NCBI RefSeq assembly: GCF_001570805.1
Contig: NZ_BCSJ01000003.1
Location: 1-64,000, forward strand
Reading direction: 5' to 3'
DNA from: Brevibacterium epidermidis NBRC 14811
Lineage (GTDB): Bacteria; Actinomycetota; Actinomycetes; Actinomycetales; Brevibacteriaceae
Length of the DNA: 64,000 nt
This document shows positions 43,311 to 51,618 of this stretch, piece after piece. The notes under the pieces were generated by a model that searched no databases, had not been told where the DNA came from, and was given only the letters and a program-made list of their open reading frames with translations. Position 1 is the first letter of the stretch. The number at the start of each line of letters is the position of its first letter. The position numbers were made by a program, and so were the translations under genes.

Positions 43311-44012
43311 ATGACTCGTCGACTCGATTTGGCCATGCTGCTGTTGCTGACCTTCTCGACCGGTATGGTCGACGCCATCGGCTACCTCGGCTTCGACAAG
43401 GTCTTCACCGGCAATATGACCGGCAACGTCGTCATCCTCGGCATGGGTCTCGCCGGCGCCGACGGCGTCCCCGTCCTCCGCCCCGCCCTCGCGCTCGTGT
43501 TCTTCATGGTCGGCGCGGCCCTGTCGGGTCGCATCCTCGGCGATATCGGTGAGGCCTGGCATCGCCGGACGACTCTCATCTACGGCATCGTCGCCGCAGG
43601 CTGTGCCGCATTATCCATCTACGTCGCGGTCGTCCCCGACCCCGAGATCGGCCTGGCCGGGACGATCTTCACCTCAGCCCTGTCGGCGCTCATGGGTGCA
43701 CAGGCTGCCGCGGCCCGGAAGATGAAGATCGCCGACGTCACCACCGTCGTCGTGACCTCGACGATCGTCGGCCTCGCCTCGGATTCCCGGCTCGCCGGCG
43801 GCGACAGCACCCGGTGGGTGCGCCGCTTCCTCGCCGTCGTCCTCATCCTCATCGGCGCGCTGGCCGGAGCCGCCACACTCATGCTCAATCAGTGGATCGG
43901 CATCGCGATCGTCGCCGTCCTCGTCGCCGCCACGACCGTGATCGGCCACCTCGGTGAGAAGAAGAAGCAGACCCGCGCCGAGGCGGCCGACCCCGTTCCG
44001 TCGAACGCCTGA
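43311..44012 (+). CDS. DUF1275 (YoaK-like) membrane protein
   Basis: Six-helix membrane protein of 233 residues: LLLLTFSTGMVDAIGYLGFDKVFTGNMTGNVVILG is the DUF1275 hallmark. QAAAARKMKIADVTTVVVTSTIVGLA is the second conserved block. Function is not known; some relatives accompany transport or stress genes. The C-terminus after the last helix is hydrophilic (KKKQTRAEAADPVPSNA) and carries a GC-repeat copy. Its last 19 bases around the stop are identical to those of the next gene. Divergent from the peptide importer; GAAAGG lies before the ATG. Confidence 0.87.
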   Translation: MTRRLDLAMLLLLTFSTGMVDAIGYLGFDKVFTGNMTGNVVILGMGLAGADGVPVLRPALALVFFMVGAALSGRILGDIGEAWHRRTTLIYGIVAAGCAALSIYVAVVPDPEIGLAGTIFTSALSALMGAQAAAARKMKIADVTTVVVTSTIVGLASDSRLAGGDSTRWVRRFLAVVLILIGALAGAATLMLNQWIGIAIVAVLVAATTVIGHLGEKKKQTRAEAADPVPSNA

Positions 44013-44098
44013 GTTCCGATTGCGCCGAAGCGATCGGCCCCCGCCGGTTCTCCGCCTCTCTTGACGTCGAGTTCGTTTGAGGCTCTAAGGTAGCGATT

Positions 44099-45568
44099 AT
44101 GAGCGACGAACCCGAGAGTCCCTCTTCTGAGCTCCCGTCCGCCGCCCCTGCCTCCGGCGGCACTGCGGCCAGGACTTCCGGCAGCTGGAGCGAGCTCTTC
44201 AGCGCCGAACATGCGTCCGCTTCGCTCGTCCTCGCCGGCGGCATCGCGGTGTTCGCGATGAACACCTTCGTCACCGCGGCCCTCCTGCCGTCGGCGATCG
44301 CCGACATCGGCGGACAGGAGTTCTTCGCATGGGTGACGACGGCATTCCTCGTCGCCTCTGTGTTCGCCTCGATGCTCGTCGCCCGAGTGCTCGCTTCGCT
44401 GGGGGCGGCATGGGCGTACCTGCTCGCGTTCGCCCTCTTTGCCGCAGGCTCACTCGGCGCAGCCCTCGCCCCTTCCATGGAGCTGCTCGTCGCCACCCGC
44501 ATCCTCCAAGGCTTCGGCGGGGGTCTGCTCGCCGGGCTCAGCTACTCGGTCATCCGGGATGCGCTGCCCCGACACCTGTGGACTCGGGCGACGGGACTGG
44601 TCTCGGCAATGTGGGGTCTCGGCACGCTCTTCGGACCCGCTGTCGGCGGCATCTTCGCCCAGATTGATTTCTGGCGCGGGGCCTTCGGACTCCTGACGCT
44701 GATGTCGGTCGCCCTCGGCCTCATGGCGCTGCGCAGCCTTCCTCGTCAGGCGCCCCGCGACCGGAACTTCGGTCGGCTTCCGGTCCCCTCACTGACGATG
44801 CTGGTCCTCGCCGCTGCCGCCTTCAGCATTGCCGCAGTGGTTCCCACAGGCTGGCCGACGACCATCGCGCTGATCGCAGGTACGGCACTCATCGCGGCCT
44901 TCATCGCTGTTGATCGCTCCGCCGGTTCCCCGGTCCTCCCCCACATCACCTACCAACGAGGCAATCCGCTCAAGTGGATCTACCTCGTCATGGGCATTCT
45001 CAGCTCTGCGGCGATGGTCGAGATCTTCTTACCGAAATTCGGACAGGACCTCATCGGCATGTCCCCGCTCTTGGCGGCCGTATTCGGGGTGACCATCTCG
45101 GTGGGGTGGAGCTTCGTCCAGCTGTTCAGCGCAAGCGTCGACGATCCGCAGACCAGTCGCCGGCTGATGGCAATGGGCCCCGTCCTCCTCACCTCAGGAT
45201 TGGTCATCTATGCAGCCACGCAGTTCGTCGATGCGGACTGGATCGCTTGGATCTGGGCCGGAAGCCTCATCCTCGCAGGTTCAGGCATCGGCGTCGCCTT
45301 CCCTCACCTCAATGTGGCGGCGATGAGCAGCAGCGACGACCCGATCGAAGGGTCGAAGGCGGCGGCCGGTCTCGGCACGGCCGAGCTCATCAGCAACACG
45401 ATCGCCTCGGCACTCGTCGGTGTGCTCGTTGCGCTCGGCGGCCCAGGTGCCGCCGGAGCCATGACGATGGGTGCCGGACTCGCCGTCCTGGGCGGCATCG
45501 GCATCCTTTGTGCTGTGATCATGCTGCGGCGCATCCGGGCCGCCGACACCATGCCGTCGAACGCCTGA
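44099..45568 (+). CDS. MFS transporter (DHA2-like, 14 helices)
   Basis: Major facilitator of 489 residues with about fourteen hydrophobic segments. A Ser/Pro-rich N-terminus precedes GGIAVFAMNTFVTAALLPSAIADIGG. Motif A-like and motif C-like sequences (RILQGFGGGLLAGLSYSVI, GLVSAMWGLGTLFGPAVGG) identify a proton-coupled drug-efflux type. It likely exports a toxic organic compound. The final codons and stop are shared exactly with the DUF1275 gene upstream (CCGTCGAACGCCTGAGTTC at 43998 and 45554). No regulator is adjacent. AAGG lies before the ATG. Confidence 0.87.
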   Translation: MSDEPESPSSELPSAAPASGGTAARTSGSWSELFSAEHASASLVLAGGIAVFAMNTFVTAALLPSAIADIGGQEFFAWVTTAFLVASVFASMLVARVLASLGAAWAYLLAFALFAAGSLGAALAPSMELLVATRILQGFGGGLLAGLSYSVIRDALPRHLWTRATGLVSAMWGLGTLFGPAVGGIFAQIDFWRGAFGLLTLMSVALGLMALRSLPRQAPRDRNFGRLPVPSLTMLVLAAAAFSIAAVVPTGWPTTIALIAGTALIAAFIAVDRSAGSPVLPHITYQRGNPLKWIYLVMGILSSAAMVEIFLPKFGQDLIGMSPLLAAVFGVTISVGWSFVQLFSASVDDPQTSRRLMAMGPVLLTSGLVIYAATQFVDADWIAWIWAGSLILAGSGIGVAFPHLNVAAMSSSDDPIEGSKAAAGLGTAELISNTIASALVGVLVALGGPGAAGAMTMGAGLAVLGGIGILCAVIMLRRIRAADTMPSNA

Positions 45569-45631
45569 GTTCACGTTCCACCCCGTGGATTCTCAGCGAC
45601 ACCGGCCCTGACCACCGACGATAATCAGAAC

Positions 45632-46546
45632 ATGAGCAACGGAGCAGATTCGACAGCATTGCGGCAGCCGACTTTTCCACTCAAAGCACCGGGAACCGCA
45701 GTCATCCACGCGGGCCCACAGCAGAACCCACGCATCGTCTCCGTCCCGACCCGCTGCACCGAGCACGTCATCGAACTCTCAGAGGGCACGGACCTCTTCG
45801 CTGCGCTCGAGCGGTCACTGACCGACTTCTCCGTTTCCGGCATCATGGCCGAATTCGTCTCCGGTCAGTTCGGCCATACCGACTATGTCCATCCCGCCTA
45901 CGGTGAGGACGCCGAGCACCCCATGTCGTTCACCGAGGCATTCCGGGTCGAATCCCCCACGGAACTTCGACATGCGTCCGCAACGATCGGTTTCCGCGAG
46001 GACACACCGTTCTGTCATATCCACGCCTCGTGGACCGCTGCCGACGGCGACACCAGAGGCGGGCATCTGCTGCCGGGCACCCTGGCGGGGCCGTCCGGGC
46101 TGACGATCCGGCTCTTCGCCCTTCCCGATGCGCGGCTCCTCAGCGAGGTCGACCCCGAAACCGGGTTCTCAGCGTTCGCCCCAACACCCACCTCCTCCGA
46201 GACTCCAGCCTCCCCCGATGCCGTCGTCTCTCGTGTCCGCCCTGGTGAGATCCTCGACGAGGCGGCCCTCGACATCTGCCGCAACGCCGGCTTCGAGTCC
46301 GCCGAGGTGACGGCGAGCCTCGGCAGCACGACCGGTGCCGTATTCACCGACGGCACCGCCTCGTGGCCAGCCGTCGAATTCACTCATCTCAGCGGCACCG
46401 TGACCGACGGACAGAGCACAGCTCCGCAGATCGCCCTCTCCGGCGAGGTCGTCGACGTCGCCGGAGAGGTCAGCTCCGGCACCCTCAAGCCTCAAGCCAA
46501 CCCCGTGGCCGTGACCTTCGAACTCTTCGTCCGCCGCACCGACTGA
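45632..46546 (+). CDS. Tandem PPC/DUF296 domain protein
   Basis: A 304-residue protein with two related domains that resemble PPC (DUF296), a trimeric fold found in plant AT-hook proteins and in free-standing bacterial proteins. The first (about 45-165) has FHxHASW-type CHIHASWTAADG and RGGHLLPGTLAGPSGLTIRLFA. The second (about 205-304) has VTASLGSTTGAVFTDG and the LSGEVVDVAGEVSSG strand pair. The first domain keeps the His-x-His and GGHL residues that bind metal in structures; the second lacks them. Function unknown. It lies after the MFS gene with a 63-bp gap and ends at a terminator. Confidence 0.7.
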   Translation: MSNGADSTALRQPTFPLKAPGTAVIHAGPQQNPRIVSVPTRCTEHVIELSEGTDLFAALERSLTDFSVSGIMAEFVSGQFGHTDYVHPAYGEDAEHPMSFTEAFRVESPTELRHASATIGFREDTPFCHIHASWTAADGDTRGGHLLPGTLAGPSGLTIRLFALPDARLLSEVDPETGFSAFAPTPTSSETPASPDAVVSRVRPGEILDEAALDICRNAGFESAEVTASLGSTTGAVFTDGTASWPAVEFTHLSGTVTDGQSTAPQIALSGEVVDVAGEVSSGTLKPQANPVAVTFELFVRRTD

Positions 46547-46584
46547 CCGGACACGTCGCCCAGCCAGACAGGTCCGCAGAGACA

Positions 46585-46623
46585 ACGATCCCCGCACCAT
46601 CCTGAGGATGATGCGGGGATCGT
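46585..46623. terminator. Terminator hairpin between convergent genes
   Basis: Eighteen-bp stem, ACGATCCCCGCACCATCC (46585-46602) with GGATGATGCGGGGATCGT (46606-46623), one G-T type mismatch, 3-nt loop. It lies between the PPC gene and the convergent SDR gene. Confidence 0.82.
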
Positions 46624-46650
46624 CCGTTCGAGCTCAGAACACTCAAACGC

Positions 46651-47418
46651 TCACGACATAACGGCCCCGCCGTCGACGCGGAGGATCTGTCCGGTCGTAA
46701 ACGCGGCACCATCGGTGGCAAGGTAGGCGACCGCCTCGGCGATCTCATCCGGCTGGCCCATCCGATCGAGAGCCTGCCCTGAGGTGTCATAAGTCTGACC
46801 GACGGTGAGCGCTGATTCGACCGGCCCCGGTGCCACCGAATTGCAGCGGATGCCCTGGCGTCCGTATTCCTTGGCCACCCATTTCGTCAGTGCGATGATC
46901 CCACCCTTGCTCGCCGCATATGCCGGTCCCGACCGTGCCCCGGCTTCTCCGTCGGAGACCGCTCCGCCGTTGATGCCCGAGATCGATGAGATGTTGATGA
47001 TCGACCCGCGTCCCGCATCACACATGTGCGGGTGGACGGCGGCCTTGATGAAGTTGAACGTCCCACCCAAGTTGGTTTCAATATCACGCTGCCACTGCTC
47101 GGCGGTGATCTCATCGATGCCGATGCGCGCGGCCGTGCCCGCATTGTTGACGAGGATATCGAGACCCCCGAACGTCTCGACGAACGATCCGACCGCGGCC
47201 GTCACCTCGGAGACATCGCGGACGTCGAGCGAGAACGCAGCAAACCGCTGATCCGGGTACTCCGAGGCCAACGACGCGGCAGCCTCTTCGGCGCCCTTGA
47301 GATCGACGATGCCGACCGAGGCACCCCGCCGGGCCAGTGCTGTGGCGATCGCGAGGCCGATGCCCTGCGCGGCACCCGTGACCAGGGCCGTCTTGTTCGT
47401 GAGCAGATACGGTTCCAT
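46651..47418 (-). CDS. Short-chain dehydrogenase, end of the TRAP operon
   Basis: Classical SDR of 255 residues: TGAAQGIGLAIATALARRG, LVNNAGTAARIGIDEI, INISSISGINGG, the catalytic YAASKGG and the C-terminal TTGQILRVDGGAVMS. ATG at 47418 behind GAAGGAGAAAC. It is 34 bp after dctM. Together with thiolase, ligase and a second SDR in the same 8-kb run, it probably oxidises a hydroxyl group on the transported compound or its CoA ester. Exact reaction unknown. Confidence 0.87.
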   Translation of the reverse strand: MEPYLLTNKTALVTGAAQGIGLAIATALARRGASVGIVDLKGAEEAAASLASEYPDQRFAAFSLDVRDVSEVTAAVGSFVETFGGLDILVNNAGTAARIGIDEITAEQWQRDIETNLGGTFNFIKAAVHPHMCDAGRGSIINISSISGINGGAVSDGEAGARSGPAYAASKGGIIALTKWVAKEYGRQGIRCNSVAPGPVESALTVGQTYDTSGQALDRMGQPDEIAEAVAYLATDGAAFTTGQILRVDGGAVMS

Positions 47419-47452
47419 GTTTCTCCTTCGACAGAGTTGAGTGAGGCGTGAA

Positions 47453-48973
47453 CTACCCGACCCCGAGCAGGTCGGGCAGCCAGTTCGAGATCGCCGGAAT
47501 GTAGGTGATGAGCAGCAGGGCGATGATCGCGCAGATGAGGAACGGTACGACTCCGCGCACGACCTCCTCGAGCTTGACCTTCCCGATGCCCGCACCCACG
47601 TAGAGGTTGAGCCCGACCGGCGGCGTGAACAGGCCGATCGCGAGGTTGACGGTCATGAACACGCCGATCGTCGTCATATCCACGCCCACGCCGATGAGGA
47701 TCGGCACGAGGATCGGGATGAACAGATAGAACGCGCTGATCGCGTCGACGAAGGCGCCGACGATGAGCAGGATGATCGTGATCGCCGCGAGGATGAGGTA
47801 CTTGTTGTCCGTCACGCCCAGCACGGCCGTCGAGATCCGGTCGGCCACTCCTTCGACGGTGATGACGTAGGAGAAGAGGCTGGCCACGCCGACGATGAAC
47901 ATGATGACCGCGGTCGAGACCCCGGACTCGAGGAACACCTTCGGCATGTCCTTCCAACCGAGCTCTCGGTAGACGAACACTCCGACGATGAGCGCATACA
48001 CGGATGCCACGGCGCCCGCCTCGGTGGGGGTGAAGATTCCGCCGTAGATCCCGCCGAGGATGATCACCGGGATGAGCAGGCCGGGAATGGCCTTGACCAG
48101 CGCCGTCATGATCTCGCCGAACCCGCCCTCGGGGTTGACCGTGACTGTCGGATCGACGGTTCCGACGCCCGATCCGGAGGATCCGGAACTCGCCGAGGCT
48201 GCCTTCCCGTTCGTCGTCAGCAGCTGAGTCTTGCCTCCTGCCGCACCGTCACCCGAACCGCCGTTGCCAGCCGAGCCCGAACCCGAACCGGTCGCAGTGG
48301 TTCCGGTCGACGCGGACCCAGGGCCCGCCTCGGCGCCGGTCTTCGCTTTCACCGGCAGACCGGCGAGCTCACGCACCCGCGGTACGAACAGGGCGGCGAT
48401 GAAGAACGCGAGCGCCATGATGATGCCGGGCACGATGCCGGCGATGAAGAGCCGGGAGATCGAGATCTTGCCGAACTCGGCGGCAACGACGGCGAAGATG
48501 ATGAATGCGATCGACGGAGGCACGACGATGCCCATCGAACCGGAGGCCGCGACGAGGGAGACCGCGTGCTTCTTCTGGTACCCGTTGCGCACGAGCGCGG
48601 GGATGAGGATCGCACCGATCGCGGCCACGGTGGCGGGCCCGGATCCGGAGATTGCGGAGAAGAAGAACGCGGAGATGATCGTCACCGCGGCCAGGCCGTG
48701 GCGCAGGCGTCCGAAGATGAGGAACGCGAGGTCGACCAGCCGCTGCGAGATGCCCGTGTACTGCATGACGATGCCGGCGAGGATGAAGAACGGGATCGCC
48801 AGCAGCGTGCCCGAACTCATCGACGGGAACATCACCGAGGGCACGACGTCGAGGACCTGCACACCGTCGGTGGTCACCAGGGTGACGACGGCGGAGAGCC
48901 CGAGGGCGAAGGCGACGGGGATTCCGAGGCCGAGGAAGAGGAAGAAGCTGCCGAAGAGCAGTAGCGCGATCAT
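47453..48973 (-). CDS. dctM: TRAP transporter large permease DctM with long linker insert
   Basis: TRAP-type large permease of 506 residues (normal length about 430). The helices and the GSGPATVAAIGAILIPAL and GIVVPPSIAFIIF hairpins are typical, as is FTPPVGLNLYVG near the end. Between two helices, about residues 207-282 form a Gly/Ser/Thr/Ala-rich low-complexity insert (GAEAGPGSAS ... GDGAAGG) containing two GC-repeat copies (48191 and 48325). This insert accounts for the extra length and resembles those in TctB and the betaine reductase. ATG overlaps dctQ by 4 bp. Transports a carboxylate with DctP and DctQ. Confidence 0.9.
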   Translation of the reverse strand: MIALLLFGSFFLFLGLGIPVAFALGLSAVVTLVTTDGVQVLDVVPSVMFPSMSSGTLLAIPFFILAGIVMQYTGISQRLVDLAFLIFGRLRHGLAAVTIISAFFFSAISGSGPATVAAIGAILIPALVRNGYQKKHAVSLVAASGSMGIVVPPSIAFIIFAVVAAEFGKISISRLFIAGIVPGIIMALAFFIAALFVPRVRELAGLPVKAKTGAEAGPGSASTGTTATGSGSGSAGNGGSGDGAAGGKTQLLTTNGKAASASSGSSGSGVGTVDPTVTVNPEGGFGEIMTALVKAIPGLLIPVIILGGIYGGIFTPTEAGAVASVYALIVGVFVYRELGWKDMPKVFLESGVSTAVIMFIVGVASLFSYVITVEGVADRISTAVLGVTDNKYLILAAITIILLIVGAFVDAISAFYLFIPILVPILIGVGVDMTTIGVFMTVNLAIGLFTPPVGLNLYVGAGIGKVKLEEVVRGVVPFLICAIIALLLITYIPAISNWLPDLLGVG

Positions 48974-49524
48974 TTCCGGCCTCCTTTGGCATCGGAGGAG
49001 AATTCGGACGAGTCGATGGTCGGGGCGGCTTCGCTGGCGAGCCGCTCCACGACCGCCTCGGCGGAGGTGTCCTCATGCAGAGCCGTCCGCAGAGCCTGGA
49101 GGCTGCGGATGATTCCGAGCAGCCCGGCCAAGGGAATCGACAGCGTGAACAGCCATTGCGGGATGCCCAGCGACGGGGTGGCTCGGCCACGGATGGCCTG
49201 CGCGATCGTCATCTCGCCGCCCCAGATGAGGAGCACGGCGAGGAACGCGACGATGAGTGCGGTGCCGGTGAACAGCAGGACCTTGCGGACCTGGCCCTTC
49301 GCGTTCTCGACGAGGTAGGTGAAGCCGAGATGCGCGCCGAGGCGGATCCCCACGACCGCGCCCATCATCGTGAGCACGACGAGGAGGTTGATCGTGATCT
49401 CCTCGGAGAACGCCAGCGAGGCCTTGAAGATGTAGCGGGAGAGCACGTTGACGAAGGTGACGATCACGATCATCACGAAGGACAGGATGACGACCCAGTC
49501 CTCGAAGAAGCGGACGATTCTCAT
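48970..49524 (-). CDS. dctQ: TRAP transporter small permease DctQ
   Basis: Four-helix subunit of 184 residues: FFEDWVVILSFVMIVIVTFVNVLSRYIF, AFSEEITINLLVVLTMMGAVVGIR and the final helix with IPLAGLLGIIRSLQAL are characteristic. The hydrophilic C-terminal tail (EDTSAEAVVERLASEAAPTI) is longer than usual and includes a GC-repeat copy. The gene starts 1 bp after dctP and ends overlapping dctM. Confidence 0.9.
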   Translation of the reverse strand: MRIVRFFEDWVVILSFVMIVIVTFVNVLSRYIFKASLAFSEEITINLLVVLTMMGAVVGIRLGAHLGFTYLVENAKGQVRKVLLFTGTALIVAFLAVLLIWGGEMTIAQAIRGRATPSLGIPQWLFTLSIPLAGLLGIIRSLQALRTALHEDTSAEAVVERLASEAAPTIDSSEFSSDAKGGRK

Positions 49525-49525
49525 C

Positions 49526-50566
49526 TCACAGTCCTTTCGGGATGAACGCGTCGGACATGTCTGAGCCCCAGACCTTGCGGTACTTCGCGTAGATCGGCTG
49601 CAGCTTCTCGCGGAAGGCGTCTTTCTCGTCGTCGCTGAGCTCGTTGACCTCCATGCCGGAGTCCTTGAGCTCGGCGATGAGCTTCTGTTCGCCGTCGCGG
49701 TTCTTGCTGATCTGGAACTCGTTGGCGTCTGCGGCCAGTCGGCTCACGAGCTTCTGATCCTCAGGCGTCAGCGAGTCATAGAGCTTCTTGTTGATGCCGA
49801 GGATCAGCGGATCGTACGAGTAGTTCCACAGCGTCAGGTACGGCTGCACCTCCTGCAGGTTCGCCGAGTAGATGACGTCGATCGGGTTCTCCTGACCGTC
49901 GATGGCGCCCTGCTGCAGTGCGGTGAAGACCTCACCGAAGGGCATCGTCGTCGGGTTCGCGCCGAGGCTGCGGTACAGATCTGTGTACATGCCGAATCCG
50001 GGGATCCGGAACTTCATGCCCTTCATGTCCTCGGGCGTGTGGATGGGCCGGTGCGTGTTCGTCAGCTGCCGCATCCCGGATTCCCCGAAGCCGAGCAGGT
50101 GGACTCCACGCTGGGCCAGATAGTCCTTGTAGACGTCCCCGCCAGCCCCGGCGAGCGCCGTCTGCCCGTCCTCGACCGAGTCGAAGACGAAGGGAGCGGT
50201 GACGGCGCCGAAGCGAGGATCGACGCCGGCGTAGATGATCGGCGAGTTGTAGGAGAAGTCTTTCGCCCCGTCCATGAGCTGTTCGACTCCGGCCGTGGCC
50301 TCACCTGCAGAGAGGCGTTCGCTGCCGAAGACCTTCATGGTGATCCGACCGTCGGTCTCCTCGTCGAGGTCCTTGGCGAACTTCTCCGCCGCGAGGTACC
50401 ACGTCGAGGTCGATCCGGTCGTCACCGTCATCTTCCACCGGTAGCGCTGCTTGCCGTCGTCGGTGGTGCCGAAGTTCGTTCCGCACCCTGCCAGCAGCAG
50501 GGCGCACACCATCAGTACGGCGGACCAGACGAGCATGGGCTTCGTCGTCCGTATTCTCGGCACCAT
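49526..50566 (-). CDS. dctP: TRAP substrate-binding protein DctP
   Basis: Secreted lipoprotein of 346 residues: LMVCALLLAGCGTNFG gives the lipobox. The TRAP DctP fold follows: FAKDLDEETDGRITMKVFGSERLS, EQLMDGAKDFSY, GMKFRIPGFGMYTDLYRSLGANPTTMPFGEVFTALQQGAIDGQENP, with the substrate-clamping Arg in the KFRIPG segment. It binds the organic acid outside the membrane. AAAGGAGG lies just before the start; either ATG 50566 or the next GTG could be used. First gene of the transporter block. Confidence 0.92.
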   Translation of the reverse strand: MVPRIRTTKPMLVWSAVLMVCALLLAGCGTNFGTTDDGKQRYRWKMTVTTGSTSTWYLAAEKFAKDLDEETDGRITMKVFGSERLSAGEATAGVEQLMDGAKDFSYNSPIIYAGVDPRFGAVTAPFVFDSVEDGQTALAGAGGDVYKDYLAQRGVHLLGFGESGMRQLTNTHRPIHTPEDMKGMKFRIPGFGMYTDLYRSLGANPTTMPFGEVFTALQQGAIDGQENPIDVIYSANLQEVQPYLTLWNYSYDPLILGINKKLYDSLTPEDQKLVSRLAADANEFQISKNRDGEQKLIAELKDSGMEVNELSDDEKDAFREKLQPIYAKYRKVWGSDMSDAFIPKGL

Positions 50567-50616
50567 TGCCTCCTTTGTTTCCGTTATTTCCCTGTCGTTG
50601 AGTGCGGTGGGTCAAG

Positions 50617-50690
50617 CCCTCGCCGAGGCGGTGCTCGGCTCCGCGTTCATGTGCCCGACCGCGGGGGATTCCCTCGCCGAGGCGGCCGCC
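50617..50690. repeat. Two GC-rich repeats in the gap before dctP
   Basis: CCCTCGCCGAGGCGG at 50617 and CCCTCGCCGAGGCGGCCGCC at 50671, in direct orientation 54 bp apart, fill the 146-bp gap between the SDR stop and dctP. No promoter elements were recognised in the rest of the gap. Confidence 0.7.
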
Positions 50691-50712
50691 GCTGTCCGCG
50701 CGAACCGCGACG

Positions 50713-51618
50713 TCATCGTTTCGGCATCCCTGCGTAGTGGGTCAGTCCTCCATCGACGGGGATGAGCGTGGAGTTGATGTACGCCGATTCGTTAGATGCG
50801 AGGAACACTGCGAGGTCCGCGACATCCTCGGGTCGGCCCATCTTCCCGGTCGGGGATTGGGCGTGACGGGCCGCGAGCATATCCTCGACCGAGTCGTAGT
50901 GGCCGCTGATCGAGCGGTGGATGAGCGGTGTCTCGATGAGGCCGGGTGCGATCGAGTTCGCGCGGATGCCCTCGGAGGCGTACTGCGCGCCGACGACCTT
51001 CGTCAGTTCGATGAGACCGGCCTTCGATGCCGCATACGCCGGGTAGTCGTACCCCATATAGCGCATGCCGCCGACCGAGGACACCGTGATGATCGACCCG
51101 TGCCCGGCTGCGCGCATATGCGGCAGGGCGTGTTTGATCGCGGAGAACGCCCCGGTGAGGTTGATGTCGAGGGCACGACGGAACCCGTCGGTCTCGAGTT
51201 CGTCGACTCCCCCGTTGACGACGATGCCGACGTTGTAGTGGAGCACGGTCGGACCGCCGAGGCGGTCGGCGCAGTGCGCGAAGGCCGCCGCCAGCGAGTC
51301 CTCGTCCCCGACATCGGCGACGACCGTGGTCAGCTGAGCGTCGAGATCAACTCCGCCGAGGCGGCCCCGCCCAGCCGTGACCGCACCATTCGCGCCCGCC
51401 TGGGCGGCCGCCTCGGCGAGGACTCGTGTCGCCTGCTCGAGAGCGTTCGGGTCACGGTCGACGAGGCAGACCTTCGCACCCTCACGAAGGAACGCGGTCG
51501 CTGCAGCGAAACCGTTGTTCACCTCCCCGTCCGGGGTACCGCAGCCGATCGCCATGATCGTCGTGCCGACCAACCTACCCGTCGGCACTGACACGACTTC
51601 CTGTTCTGGTCTGCTCAT
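50713..51618 (-). CDS. SDR-family oxidoreductase with an atypical cofactor loop
   Basis: A 301-residue SDR. The catalytic YAASKAG, the ALDINLTGAFSAIKHALPHM helix and the INSTLIPVDGGLTHY end are normal. The nucleotide loop instead reads TTIMAIGCGTPDGEVNNGF, longer than the TGxxxGIG of classical members. A stretch at about residues 65-90 (LAEAAAQAGANGAVTAGRG) is an extra Ala/Gly-rich loop that coincides exactly with an inverted GC-repeat unit (51351-51421). ATG at 51618 overlaps the ligase stop by 4 bp. Part of the acid-degradation operon with ligase and thiolase. Confidence 0.83.
   Translation of the reverse strand: MSRPEQEVVSVPTGRLVGTTIMAIGCGTPDGEVNNGFAAATAFLREGAKVCLVDRDPNALEQATRVLAEAAAQAGANGAVTAGRGRLGGVDLDAQLTTVVADVGDEDSLAAAFAHCADRLGGPTVLHYNVGIVVNGGVDELETDGFRRALDINLTGAFSAIKHALPHMRAAGHGSIITVSSVGGMRYMGYDYPAYAASKAGLIELTKVVGAQYASEGIRANSIAPGLIETPLIHRSISGHYDSVEDMLAARHAQSPTGKMGRPEDVADLAVFLASNESAYINSTLIPVDGGLTHYAGMPKR
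51351..51421. repeat. In-frame inverted repeat unit inside an SDR gene
   Basis: CGCCGAGGCGGCC (51354-51366) faces GGCCGCCTCGGCG (51406-51418): a perfect 13-bp inverted repeat around 39 nt. It encodes an Ala/Gly-rich loop that other SDRs lack. Confidence 0.78.

Noticed and set aside
47441..48964. 507-codon rightward frame opposite dctM
   Set aside because: Highly charged Asp/Arg/Glu-rich sequence typical of the antisense of a GC-rich membrane gene; dctM is unmistakable.
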